Shown: piece after piece, positions 1 through 6,668 of the stretch
Numbering within the stretch: position 1 is the first letter of the stretch
Layout: each line of letters begins with the position of its first letter
NCBI GenBank assembly: GCA_015487755.1
Contig: WFPG01000012.1
Span: 1-6,723, forward strand
Source: Acidobacteriota bacterium
Lineage (GTDB): Bacteria > Acidobacteriota > Holophagae > Thermotomaculales > Thermotomaculaceae
Length of the DNA stretch: 6,723 nt
Reading direction: 5' to 3'
The notes under the pieces: model-generated
What the model saw: only the letters and a program-made list of their open reading frames with translations
What the model was told of the DNA's origin: nothing
Database searches by the model: none
Program-made: the position numbers and the translations under genes

Positions 1-1
1 G

Positions 2-886
2 TATATCCATCAAAAAAGCGGAAGAAAAGGGGCTTTTGTTGAGGTTAACTGTGCCGCAATTCCCGAAGAGTTGATTGAATCCGAACTTTTCGGCCATGTA
101 AAAGGCTCTTTCACCGGGGCGATAGAAGATAAAGAAGGAAAGTTTGTCGCAGCCCATAACGGCACCCTTTTTCTTGACGAAATAGGGGATATGTCTTTGA
201 AAACTCAGGCAAAGGTGTTAAGGGCTTTGCAGGAAAAGATTATCTATGCTATAGGCTCTAACAAGCCTGTTCCCGTCAATGTAAGGGTTATTTCAGCCAC
301 AAACAAAGATTTGAAGGAAGCGATAGAAAAGGGCACATTCAGGGAAGATTTGTTTTACAGAATAAATGTTATTGAGATTGAGATGCCCCCTTTGAGAGAT
401 AGGAAAGACGATATTCCTCTCCTTGCAAAACACTTTGCAAACATTGCGGCAAAAGAAAACGGGCTCGGCGAGGCGGTTTTTGAAGAGGATGCCCTTGAAT
501 ACTTGAAAACATTTGATTACAGGGGGAACATCAGGGAGTTAAAAAATAAAGTTGAAAAGATAGTTATACTATGCCAGAAAAACAGGATAACAAAGGAAGA
601 TGCTCAAAGGGTTTTAACCGGTGAAATTAAACTGGAAAACCTTGATTTTAGTTCCCCAAAAAGGGTGGTTGAAATTAAGCAGCCTGACCTTTTGAAAGCA
701 AAAACCCTGAAAGAAGTCAGGGAGATTGCTGAAAGGTATTTTATAATTGAAAAGTTGAAAGAAAACAACTTTAATGTGTCAAAAACCGCTGAGCAGATTG
801 GGGTGCCTCGGAGCAATATGTACAAAAAACTTGAACAGTACAAAATAAATGTAAAGGAGTTGGAAGAATACTATGGAAAAAATTAG
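2..886 (+). CDS. Sigma-54-dependent activator (NtrC/NtrX type), 5'-truncated
   Basis: This is the C-terminal 294 residues of a bacterial enhancer-binding protein, which uses ATP hydrolysis to open promoters bound by sigma-54 RNA polymerase. The frame is open from base 2, so the gene starts outside the window; the Walker A motif and any receiver or sensor domain are not visible. Counting from base 2, the AAA+ domain shows NCAAIPEEL, then a GSFTGA sigma-54 contact loop (35-40, usual form GAFTGA), Walker B LFLDEIGD (D59, E60), sensor I ISATN, arginine-finger residues R114 and R120 in FREDLFYR, and sensor II GNIREL (175-180), preceded by Y-R rather than the usual W-P. A Fis-type helix-turn-helix occupies about 252-282 ([20 protein letters not shown]). 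The tail ([17 protein letters not shown]) recalls NtrX/AtoC-type response regulators, but the subtype is not proven without the N-terminus. The stop lies 14 nt inside pyrE. Confidence 0.93.
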   Translation, partial: YIHQKSGRKGAFVEVNCAAIPEELIESELFGHVKGSFTGAIEDKEGKFVAAHNGTLFLDEIGDMSLKTQAKVLRALQEKIIYAIGSNKPVPVNVRVISATNKDLKEAIEKGTFREDLFYRINVIEIEMPPLRDRKDDIPLLAKHFANIAAKENGLGEAVFEEDALEYLKTFDYRGNIRELKNKVEKIVILCQKNRITKEDAQRVLTGEIKLENLDFSSPKRVVEIKQPDLLKAKTLKEVREIAERYFIIEKLKENNFNVSKTAEQIGVPRSNMYKKLEQYKINVKELEEYYGKN

Positions 887-1517
887 CATAGCCGAAAGTT
901 TGTTAAAGATTAACGCTGTTTCACTTTCTTTAAACCCGCCCTTTACATGGGTTTCCGGGATTAAATCCCCTATCTATTGCGATAACAGGCTTTTTATATC
1001 CTATGTAGAGGAGAGAAGAAAGGTTGTTGACGCTTTTATTGAAAAGATTAAAGATTCAGGTTTAGATTTCAATGTTGTAGCAGGAACGGCAACTTCCGCA
1101 ATACCTTTTGCCGCATGGATATCGGAAAAGTTATCTTTGCCCATGGTTTATGTCAGGGCTGAAAAGAAACAGCACGGAAGGGGAAAGTCTGTTGAAGGGA
1201 AGTTAAATAAAGGGGATAAGGTTATTGTTATTGAGGATTTAATTTCAACAGGCAAATCTTCGGTTCAGGTTGTGAAGAATTTAAGGGAAGAAGGGGCAGA
1301 GGTTGTAGGTGTTTTCTCTATTTTCAGTTATCAGTTTAAAAAGGCTGAAGATAACTTTGCCTCTGTTGGGCTTAATTATGTTTCCCTTGAAAACATAGAA
1401 TCCCTTTTAAAGCATGCTGTTGAAAAAGGTTATCTTTCTCAAAAAGATGCCGATATAATAAACGAATTCAAGAAAGACCCTGAAAACTGGTATTCGACTT
1501 TCTTAAAAGGAGAGTAA
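873..1517 (+). CDS. pyrE: Orotate phosphoribosyltransferase
   Basis: Cytoplasmic enzyme of de novo pyrimidine synthesis that joins orotate to PRPP to give orotidine 5'-monophosphate. The 214-residue length matches bacterial PyrE. Visible signatures are the N-terminal [17 protein letters not shown] block (23-39), [10 protein letters not shown] (71-80), the flexible catalytic loop [11 protein letters not shown] (95-105, with K98, K99 and H101), and the PRPP-binding loop [13 protein letters not shown] (117-129, acidic pair E121-D122). The ATG at 873 is preferred because the conserved N-terminal region follows directly and two purine-rich sites lie upstream, AAAGGAG at 853-859 and a closer GGAAG at 862-866. 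It overlaps the upstream regulator by 14 nt, so the two are probably translated in a coupled way. Nothing in the protein looks degenerate. No attenuator is visible ahead of it, since the upstream sequence is coding. Confidence 0.97.
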   Translation: MEKISIAESLLKINAVSLSLNPPFTWVSGIKSPIYCDNRLFISYVEERRKVVDAFIEKIKDSGLDFNVVAGTATSAIPFAAWISEKLSLPMVYVRAEKKQHGRGKSVEGKLNKGDKVIVIEDLISTGKSSVQVVKNLREEGAEVVGVFSIFSYQFKKAEDNFASVGLNYVSLENIESLLKHAVEKGYLSQKDADIINEFKKDPENWYSTFLKGE

Positions 1518-3517
1518 TGAAAGGAATAATCGCAAGGTTTAGCAACAAGCAAATCCTTTTAATAATTTTATCGGTTATTGTAGGTGTCTGTGCAGGGTTA
1601 GGTGCAGTCGGAGTAAGGCAGTTAATTAGGTTTATTACAGAGATTTCTTTTAGCGGGTATGAAAACTTCCTTGAGGTTATAAAAACCTTGCCGACATATA
1701 GAAAAATTTTAGCCCCGGCAATCGGCGGCTTGATTGTAGGGCCTATAATCTATTTTTTTGCAAAAGAGGCAAAGGGTCACGGTGTCCCTGAGGTTATGCT
1801 TGCCGTTTTAATGAAAGACGGTAAGATAAGGCCGAGGGTGGCGTTTGTAAAGGCTATAGCATCGGCTGTTTCAATAGGTTCAGGCGGTTCGGTCGGTAGG
1901 GAAGGCCCGATTGTTCAAATAGGCGCTTCTTTAGGCTCAACTGTAGGCCAGTATTTCAACCTTGAAAGGCGTGATATTCAAACACTTGTTGCATGCGGAG
2001 CCGCCGGGGGTATTGCCGCGGCGTTTAATGCCCCAATTGCGGGAGCTTTGTTTTCGGTTGAGATTATTTTGGGAGACTTCGGGGTTGCCGCTTTAAGCCC
2101 CATTATTATCTCTTCAGTTATTTCCACAATTGTGGCAAGGCATTTTGAAGGAAACCTTGTTGCTTTTGTTGTCCCGCCGTATACTCTAAACTCCCCCCTT
2201 GAACTTATGCCGTACACATTTTTAGGCCTTATTGCGGGGCTTGTGGCTGTCCTTTTTATTGTAACCCTTTACTATTTCGAAGATTGGTTTGAAAAAGCGC
2301 CTATTCCCGAGTATATTCAGCCTATGATTGGCGGATTGGCTGTAGGAATAATGGGCATTTACTTCCCCTTTGTTTACGGAGTCGGATATGAGTCAATAAA
2401 CGGGGCGCTTCACAATCAATGGCCGTTGTATATCCTGATTTTAATGATACCTATGAAAATCCTCGCAACCTCTATTACTCTGGGTTCAGGAGGTTCAGGC
2501 GGTATATTTGCACCTTCTCTATTTTTAGGCGCCGCAACAGGGGGTGCAGTAGGGGTAATTACCCATTACCTTTTCCCTCAGGCTGCGTCGGCTGGTGCTT
2601 ATGCCCTTGTAGGCATGGGTGCGGTGGTAGCGGCGGCAACTCAAGCGCCTATTACCGCCATAATTATAATCTTTGAGTTAACACAGAATTACAGGGTTAT
2701 TGCGCCTTTAATGTTTACCTGTATTATTTCAACCCTTATTGCCACCGCAATAAAGAAAGAGTCTATTTATACCTTGAAACTTAAATTAAAAGGAATTGAA
2801 CTTGTTGAGGGAAGGGAAGAGTCAATTTTAAAGCAGATTAAGATAAATTCTGTAATAAAAGAGGGGATTTTCTTTTACATTCACCACAACCTTAAATTTA
2901 TTATTGACACTGTGCTTTCTACCAATCAAAGCGTTTTCCCTGTTTTAAACCCCTCTAACAAACTTGTCGGGATTTTAACCTTAAACAATATAAAATCTGT
3001 TTTCTACGAAAAGGAAACCCTTGCGGAACTTGTAATTGCCGAAGACATTGCGGAAGACCCCGTTTTTTTAACTGAAGATTCAAACCTTCAGGAAGCAATG
3101 GATATTGAAGGCAGGTTTTCCATTGAGGAGATACCTGTAGTGGAAGATGCTGAATCTATGGAGTACAAAGGGATAGTGCACATACACGATGTAATAAACC
3201 TTTACAACTTTGAGATTAAGAAAAGGGAACTTGCCCTTGCAGTAATAACAAGGAAGAAGTTTAAAGATGTTACAAAAGGGTTGAACTTAGGAGAGGGAAT
3301 GAGGCTTATGGAGTTGAAGGTGCCTCATTCTTTCTTTGATAAGAGTTTAAAAGACCTTGCAATAAGGAATAAATATAACCTTGAGGTGCTTATAATTAAA
3401 AGAGGGAAAAAGACTTTTATTCCCAATGCGGAAACTGTTTTGCAAAAAGGGGATAGTTTTGTGCTTGTGGGGAAGTACGAAGATATTAGAAGGTTTAAGG
3501 AAAAAGAAGGGGTATAA
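1517..3517 (+). CDS. CLC-family chloride channel/transporter with CBS pair and RCK_C domain
   Basis: A 666-residue inner-membrane anion channel or transporter. Residues about 15-415 form the CLC membrane domain. It has the three ion-pathway motifs: GHGVP (87-91), GREGP (127-131, gating glutamate E129) and GGIFAP (328-333), plus the pore tyrosine Y392 in NYRVIAP. Aligned by eye to E. coli ClcA, the central serine (S107) is replaced by H88, and the internal proton glutamate (E203) by I183 in LFSVEII, a channel-like trait. Residues about 441-565 look like a CBS pair; the first repeat keeps a T-x-x-N nucleotide-type signature (T488-N491), while the second has H555-x-x-D558. Residues about 572-661 match an RCK_C/TrkA_C ligand-binding domain (LMELKVP, SLKDLAIR, VLQKGDSFVLVG). 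The ATG shares one base with the pyrE stop (TAATG), with AAAAGGAG 4 nt upstream. The physiological anion (chloride, another halide or nitrate) cannot be told from the sequence. Confidence 0.95.
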   Translation: MKGIIARFSNKQILLIILSVIVGVCAGLGAVGVRQLIRFITEISFSGYENFLEVIKTLPTYRKILAPAIGGLIVGPIIYFFAKEAKGHGVPEVMLAVLMKDGKIRPRVAFVKAIASAVSIGSGGSVGREGPIVQIGASLGSTVGQYFNLERRDIQTLVACGAAGGIAAAFNAPIAGALFSVEIILGDFGVAALSPIIISSVISTIVARHFEGNLVAFVVPPYTLNSPLELMPYTFLGLIAGLVAVLFIVTLYYFEDWFEKAPIPEYIQPMIGGLAVGIMGIYFPFVYGVGYESINGALHNQWPLYILILMIPMKILATSITLGSGGSGGIFAPSLFLGAATGGAVGVITHYLFPQAASAGAYALVGMGAVVAAATQAPITAIIIIFELTQNYRVIAPLMFTCIISTLIATAIKKESIYTLKLKLKGIELVEGREESILKQIKINSVIKEGIFFYIHHNLKFIIDTVLSTNQSVFPVLNPSNKLVGILTLNNIKSVFYEKETLAELVIAEDIAEDPVFLTEDSNLQEAMDIEGRFSIEEIPVVEDAESMEYKGIVHIHDVINLYNFEIKKRELALAVITRKKFKDVTKGLNLGEGMRLMELKVPHSFFDKSLKDLAIRNKYNLEVLIIKRGKKTFIPNAETVLQKGDSFVLVGKYEDIRRFKEKEGV

Positions 3518-4650
3518 TGAGATTAACCACATCAACCATCTATTTAAGCAAAAAGGCTTTTTTAAACAATATAAATTTCTTAAAATCATTTGCCCCAAAC
3601 TCAAAGTTTTTCCCCGTAGTTAAAGCAAACGCTTACGGCCACGGGTTAAAAGAGGTTATATCAATTGTTGACAACTTTGTTGACGGTTACTGCGTTCACT
3701 CTACTGACGAAGCGGTTGAAATAAATACTAAAAAGCCTGTTTTAATTTTGGGGCATATAAACAGAGACCAATCCTTTTTGATTTCTCTTTTAAAAGAAAA
3801 AGAACTTTTTATAACCGTTTATTCCGAAGATACGGTGAACTTTTTAGAGAAGGTAGCGGAGAAGATTGGTAAGAAAATCGGGGTATTTGTCAAGGTTGAA
3901 ACCGGCACTCACAGGCTGGGGCTTGAGGAAGAGGACGCTTTAAACCTTGCATACAGGGTCTATAAGAGCAAATCTTTAATTTTTTCAGGGTTTTCCACCC
4001 ACTTTGCGAACATTGAAGACACTACAGACCACGGTTTTGCAAAAAAGCAAATGGAAATTTTTAACAGGGTTATAGAAAAATTTAGCGGGAAAAAGGTTGA
4101 AAGGCATAACGCCTGCTCTGCCGCTTTAATGCTTTTTGAAGAAACAAGGACAGATATTGTAAGGCCGGGCATATCCTTTTACGGGTATTACCCAAGCAGG
4201 GAGACAATTGTTTCTTTAAACGCAAAAGGGTTTGAAAGAAAAAACGGGTTAAAACCTGCTTTAAGTTGGAAAACAAAGCCTTTGCAAATAAAAGAAGTTA
4301 AGGCCGGGGAGTACATAGGTTACGGTTTAACTTTTAAAGCAACAAAAGATATGAAAATTGCGGTTTTGCCAGTAGGGTATTCAGACGGGTACGACAGAGG
4401 GCTTTCCAATAGCGGTTATGTGCTTATAAAAGGTAAAAGGTGCCCTGTTGTAGGCAGGGTTTGTATGAACCTGTTTATGGTTGATGTCTCTCATGTTGAA
4501 GGAATTTCGGTAGAAGACGAGGTTGTCCTAATCGGCAAAAGCGGTGATGAAGAGATTACGGCTGATACCCTTGCTTCTTTATTAGGCACTATAAATTATG
4601 AAGTTATCGCAAGGCTAAACCCTTATATTCAAAAAAAGATTACAGACTGA
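3517..4650 (+). CDS. alr: Alanine racemase
   Basis: PLP-dependent cytoplasmic enzyme that interconverts L- and D-alanine, supplying D-Ala for peptidoglycan. The length (377 aa) is normal for the family. The N-terminal TIM-barrel carries the PLP lysine K36 in VVKANAYGHG, a substrate-side arginine R133 in VETGTHRLG, THFAN (161-165), and the pyridine-nitrogen arginine R216 in VRPGISFYG. The C-terminal beta domain contributes the catalytic tyrosine Y269 in IGYGLTF, then LPVGYSDGYDRG (284-295) and GRVCMNLFMVDV (313-324). Two positions differ from the common consensus: ETGTHR in place of DTGMGR, and CMN (N318) in place of CMD. All main catalytic residues are present, so activity is expected. The start shares one base with the clc stop (TAATG), with AAGGGG at 3507-3512 as ribosome binding site. 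The next gene, truA, is coupled to it. Confidence 0.95.
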   Translation: MRLTTSTIYLSKKAFLNNINFLKSFAPNSKFFPVVKANAYGHGLKEVISIVDNFVDGYCVHSTDEAVEINTKKPVLILGHINRDQSFLISLLKEKELFITVYSEDTVNFLEKVAEKIGKKIGVFVKVETGTHRLGLEEEDALNLAYRVYKSKSLIFSGFSTHFANIEDTTDHGFAKKQMEIFNRVIEKFSGKKVERHNACSAALMLFEETRTDIVRPGISFYGYYPSRETIVSLNAKGFERKNGLKPALSWKTKPLQIKEVKAGEYIGYGLTFKATKDMKIAVLPVGYSDGYDRGLSNSGYVLIKGKRCPVVGRVCMNLFMVDVSHVEGISVEDEVVLIGKSGDEEITADTLASLLGTINYEVIARLNPYIQKKITD

Positions 4651-5408
4651 TGAGAAACATTAAACTTACTGTTCAATACGACGGTACAAACTATGCAGGC
4701 TGGCAGATTCAACCGAATGTTCAAACTGTTCAGGGTGTTTTGAAAAGTGCCGTTGAAACCCTTGTTGACCATAAGGTGAAATTAAACGGGGCATCAAGGA
4801 CTGACGCGGGGGTTCACGCTTTAGGCCAGGTTGCGGCTTTTAAAACCGAGAAAACCCATTCAATAAATGTTATAAAAAAAGGTTTAAACGCTTTGTTGCC
4901 TGAAGATATCAGGGTGGTTAATGTTGAAGAAGTGCCCCTTTCATTTCACCCGCGTTTTGACGCAAAGGGAAAGACTTACAGGTACAGGTTTTTTTTGGGG
5001 GATGTAGTGCCGCCGTTTGAGAGGTTTTACTGTTATCAGGTAAGGGGGAAAGTTGATTTAGAAAAAATGATTAAAGCAACCGGTTTTTTTATAGGTGAAA
5101 AGGATTTTTCTTCTTTCAGGGATTCAATGTGCACTGCAAAGAATCCTGTGAAAAAAATCAAAGTTTCAAAATTTAATTTGTTGAATAACGGCTTTTTAGA
5201 ATATATAATAACAGGCGATAGTTTTTTGCATCATATGGTTAGAAACATTGCAGGGACTCTTTTGTGGATAGGGAAGGGAAAAATTTCGTTAGATACTCTT
5301 CCGTTAATATTTGAAAAAAAGGATAGAAGGCTGGCGGGCCCTACCCTTGATGCAAAGGGGCTTTTTCTTGAAAAGGTTTTTTACCAAGAATATAGGGAGG
5401 AAAAATGA
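4650..5408 (+). CDS. truA: tRNA pseudouridine(38-40) synthase
   Basis: Cytoplasmic enzyme that isomerises uridines 38, 39 and 40 in the anticodon stem-loop of many tRNAs. It has 252 residues, normal for bacterial TruA. Hallmarks in order: VQYDGTNYAGWQIQP (8-22); the catalytic loop GASRTDAGVHALGQ (47-60, nucleophile D52); FHPRFDAKGKTYRYRF (99-114) with the conserved active-site tyrosine Y110; DFSSFR (152-157); SFLHHMVRNIAGTLLWIGKG (191-210); and AGPTLDAKGLFLEKV (229-243). The ATG overlaps the alr stop by one base (TGATG). Upstream of the start there is no recognisable Shine-Dalgarno sequence, only an A-rich stretch followed by TTACAGAC, so translation probably depends on ribosomes terminating on alr. 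The 3' end overlaps the lipoprotein gene by 4 nt (ATGA) and holds that gene's ribosome binding site. No residue required for catalysis appears to be missing. Confidence 0.97.
   Translation: MRNIKLTVQYDGTNYAGWQIQPNVQTVQGVLKSAVETLVDHKVKLNGASRTDAGVHALGQVAAFKTEKTHSINVIKKGLNALLPEDIRVVNVEEVPLSFHPRFDAKGKTYRYRFFLGDVVPPFERFYCYQVRGKVDLEKMIKATGFFIGEKDFSSFRDSMCTAKNPVKKIKVSKFNLLNNGFLEYIITGDSFLHHMVRNIAGTLLWIGKGKISLDTLPLIFEKKDRRLAGPTLDAKGLFLEKVFYQEYREEK
5394..5400 (+). promoter_or_regulatory. Ribosome binding site of the lipoprotein gene, inside truA
   Basis: AGGGAGG sits 4 nt before the ATG at 5405. It is among the strongest Shine-Dalgarno matches in the window and supports that start. It lies within the last codons of truA, so initiation here could be independent of, or reinforced by, termination on truA. 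Confidence 0.8.
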
Positions 5409-6550
5409 AAAAACTTTTTTCTTTTGTGCTGGTTTTGACACTGCTTACCTCTTCATGCTCGTGGTTTGAAAAGCAGCAGGTTAAAAAGATGGAACAGATG
5501 GCAATGAAGATTGACAAACTGAATGACGAGTTAAAACAAAAAGAGGAAGCGTACAGGCAGTTATTGTCTGAATACGGATTGAAAGGGGATAAAAAACTTA
5601 CCCCGGAACAGATGAGAATGCTCTCTTTAACCCCTGAACAGAGAGATTATTTGAAAAAAAGGCTTGCACAGGAAAAGGATTCTTCTTATTCCGCAATTAT
5701 TCAGGAAATTTTAAACAAAGACGAAGAGATTAAGCAGTTAAGAAAAGAAATTCAGGACTTAAAAGATAAACTTCCCAAGCCTTATACCGTTAAACCTGGA
5801 GACAACCATTACGATATTTGCATGAAATTCTTAACCAAACAGAAAGGATTAACCCCTGAAGAGGCTCAGAAGCTTGTTGAGAGGGTTAACCTTTTGGACT
5901 ATCTTCTTCCCGGTTTTGAAGTTTACCTTTTCTATAACGACGGTGTGTTCGGCACATTTGTAACACAGGGTACGGCCGACATGAGCCCGAACCAGATTAA
6001 AAGGTACTATAAAACAAAACTTATAAACGAAAGGGACAAAGCAAGGCAGGAAGCGGAAAAACTCTCTGTTGAGGTAAAGGATTTGGAAGCAAGAAAGGCG
6101 GAACTTATCCGTCAGTTAAAGGAATTGGAGCAGTTAAAAGCGGATATGGAACAACAAATTTCCAACCTTACTTCTAAAAACAAGGCTCTTTCGCAGGAAA
6201 ACCTTAAAAAAGAAAAGATGCTAAATTCAGTGTTCTACCATGTAGATAACTACAAGTCTTTAAGCAAAAAGGGTATTGTAGGAAGGTTTCTTTTCGGAAG
6301 GCCTAAACTTAAAAAATTCAATGCGGTAAAATTTGAAAAATCTGCAGATTTAAGAGAGGTTGATTCAATTACCGTTAATGCTGAAGATGCGGGACTTGTT
6401 AAAATTCACGCTGTTTATATAATGCCTTCCCATTTTATTAAAGACAAGGATTATCAGGTTAAAATCGCTCCCGATAAAAAAAGCGCCACAGTATTCTTGA
6501 TAAATCCCGATAAATTTAGAATGAGCAAGGTGTTAATTGCAGTAAGGTAA
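5405..6550 (+). CDS. Predicted LysM-like coiled-coil lipoprotein
   Basis: A 381-residue envelope protein not assignable to a named gene. Residues 1-17 form a lipoprotein signal peptide (two lysines, a hydrophobic core, then LTSS before C18), which fits the lipobox loosely because T15 sits where Leu is usual. Ser19 after the Cys would, in a Gram-negative, favour the outer membrane. Residues about 22-55 and 98-123 are charged and helical. Residues 127-177 resemble a LysM domain (YTVKPGDN start, LLPGFEVYLF end) with a longer middle than usual, suggesting peptidoglycan binding. Residues about 202-272 form a long coiled coil. Residues about 276-381 look like a beta-rich domain beginning VFYHVDNYKSLSKKGI and ending in NPDKFRMSKVLIAV; from memory this resembles the C-terminal domain of some Bacteroidetes coiled-coil proteins, unproven. 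It is last in the operon, overlapping truA by 4 nt. A cell-wall tethering or scaffolding role is inference. Confidence 0.85.
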   Translation: MKKLFSFVLVLTLLTSSCSWFEKQQVKKMEQMAMKIDKLNDELKQKEEAYRQLLSEYGLKGDKKLTPEQMRMLSLTPEQRDYLKKRLAQEKDSSYSAIIQEILNKDEEIKQLRKEIQDLKDKLPKPYTVKPGDNHYDICMKFLTKQKGLTPEEAQKLVERVNLLDYLLPGFEVYLFYNDGVFGTFVTQGTADMSPNQIKRYYKTKLINERDKARQEAEKLSVEVKDLEARKAELIRQLKELEQLKADMEQQISNLTSKNKALSQENLKKEKMLNSVFYHVDNYKSLSKKGIVGRFLFGRPKLKKFNAVKFEKSADLREVDSITVNAEDAGLVKIHAVYIMPSHFIKDKDYQVKIAPDKKSATVFLINPDKFRMSKVLIAVR

Positions 6551-6573
6551 ATGTATTTGCTAATTCTATACTC

Positions 6574-6600
6574 GGGGGGTTTAATGCCCCCCTTTTTTAT
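6574..6600 (+). terminator. Rho-independent terminator of the operon
   Basis: Six consecutive G (6574-6579) can pair with six C (6587-6592) around a 7-nt loop TTTAATG, followed at once by six T (6593-6598). It lies 23 nt after the lipoprotein stop codon and fits the end of the six-gene operon. There is no A-run on its left side, so it is not expected to work in the opposite direction. Confidence 0.93.
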
Positions 6601-6625
6601 TATCTTTTTCAAAGGTAATTTGGTG

Positions 6626-6631
6626 TATAAT
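6626..6631 (+). promoter_or_regulatory. Putative -10 box for the downstream gene
   Basis: A perfect TATAAT lies 38 nt before the next start codon and after the terminator, in the only intergenic space of the window. The corresponding -35 region (around 6603-6609, T-rich, TCTTTTT) is a poor match to TTGACA. There is no correctly spaced TGn extension. It is therefore a plausible housekeeping-sigma promoter, supported mainly by position. Confidence 0.5.
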
Positions 6632-6668
6632 AAAAAAGAAAACAGAAAAATAAGCGAAAAGGAAATTT

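Larger units (their letters stand above)
2..6600 (+). other. Six-gene overlapping operon
   Basis: The regulator fragment, pyrE, clc, alr, truA and the lipoprotein gene run in the same direction with overlaps of 14, 1, 1, 1 and 4 nt and no gap between any of them. No internal terminator is visible. The unit ends at the hairpin at 6574. Its promoter must lie upstream of the window or inside coding sequence. Confidence 0.85.

Noticed and set aside
71..73. TTG as start of the sigma-54 activator
   Set aside because: The frame is open and reads conserved family sequence (NCAAIPEEL) upstream to base 2, so this TTG is an internal Leu codon.
604..843. Minus-strand open frame opposite the regulator gene
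   Set aside because: It lies wholly opposite a well-supported coding region, shows no recognisable motif and has low-complexity composition typical of antisense reading.
1978..2217. Minus-strand open frame opposite clc
   Set aside because: It is fully antisense to the conserved CLC membrane domain and its sequence simply mirrors the Gly/Ala-rich codons there.
2419..2676. Plus-strand frame inside clc
   Set aside because: It is an out-of-frame shadow of the GGIFAP region, rich in Arg, Cys and Gly, with no domain signature.
3347..3623. Open frames on both strands across the clc-alr junction
   Set aside because: Both genes are intact here with a clean TAATG overlap; the alternative frames have no motif and no independent start signal.
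3960..4276. Two minus-strand open frames opposite alr
   Set aside because: They are antisense to conserved alr segments and overlap each other in different frames, as expected of chance frames.
4989..5001. Homopolymer run of eight T followed by five G in truA as a programmed frameshift site
   Set aside because: The reading frame is intact and conserved on both sides, and similar T runs occur elsewhere in the window; nothing suggests use of another frame.
6551..6668. Sigma-54 (-24/-12) promoter in the intergenic region
   Set aside because: No GG-N10-GC arrangement resembling TGGCAC-N5-TTGC is present; the TATAAT box is the better candidate.
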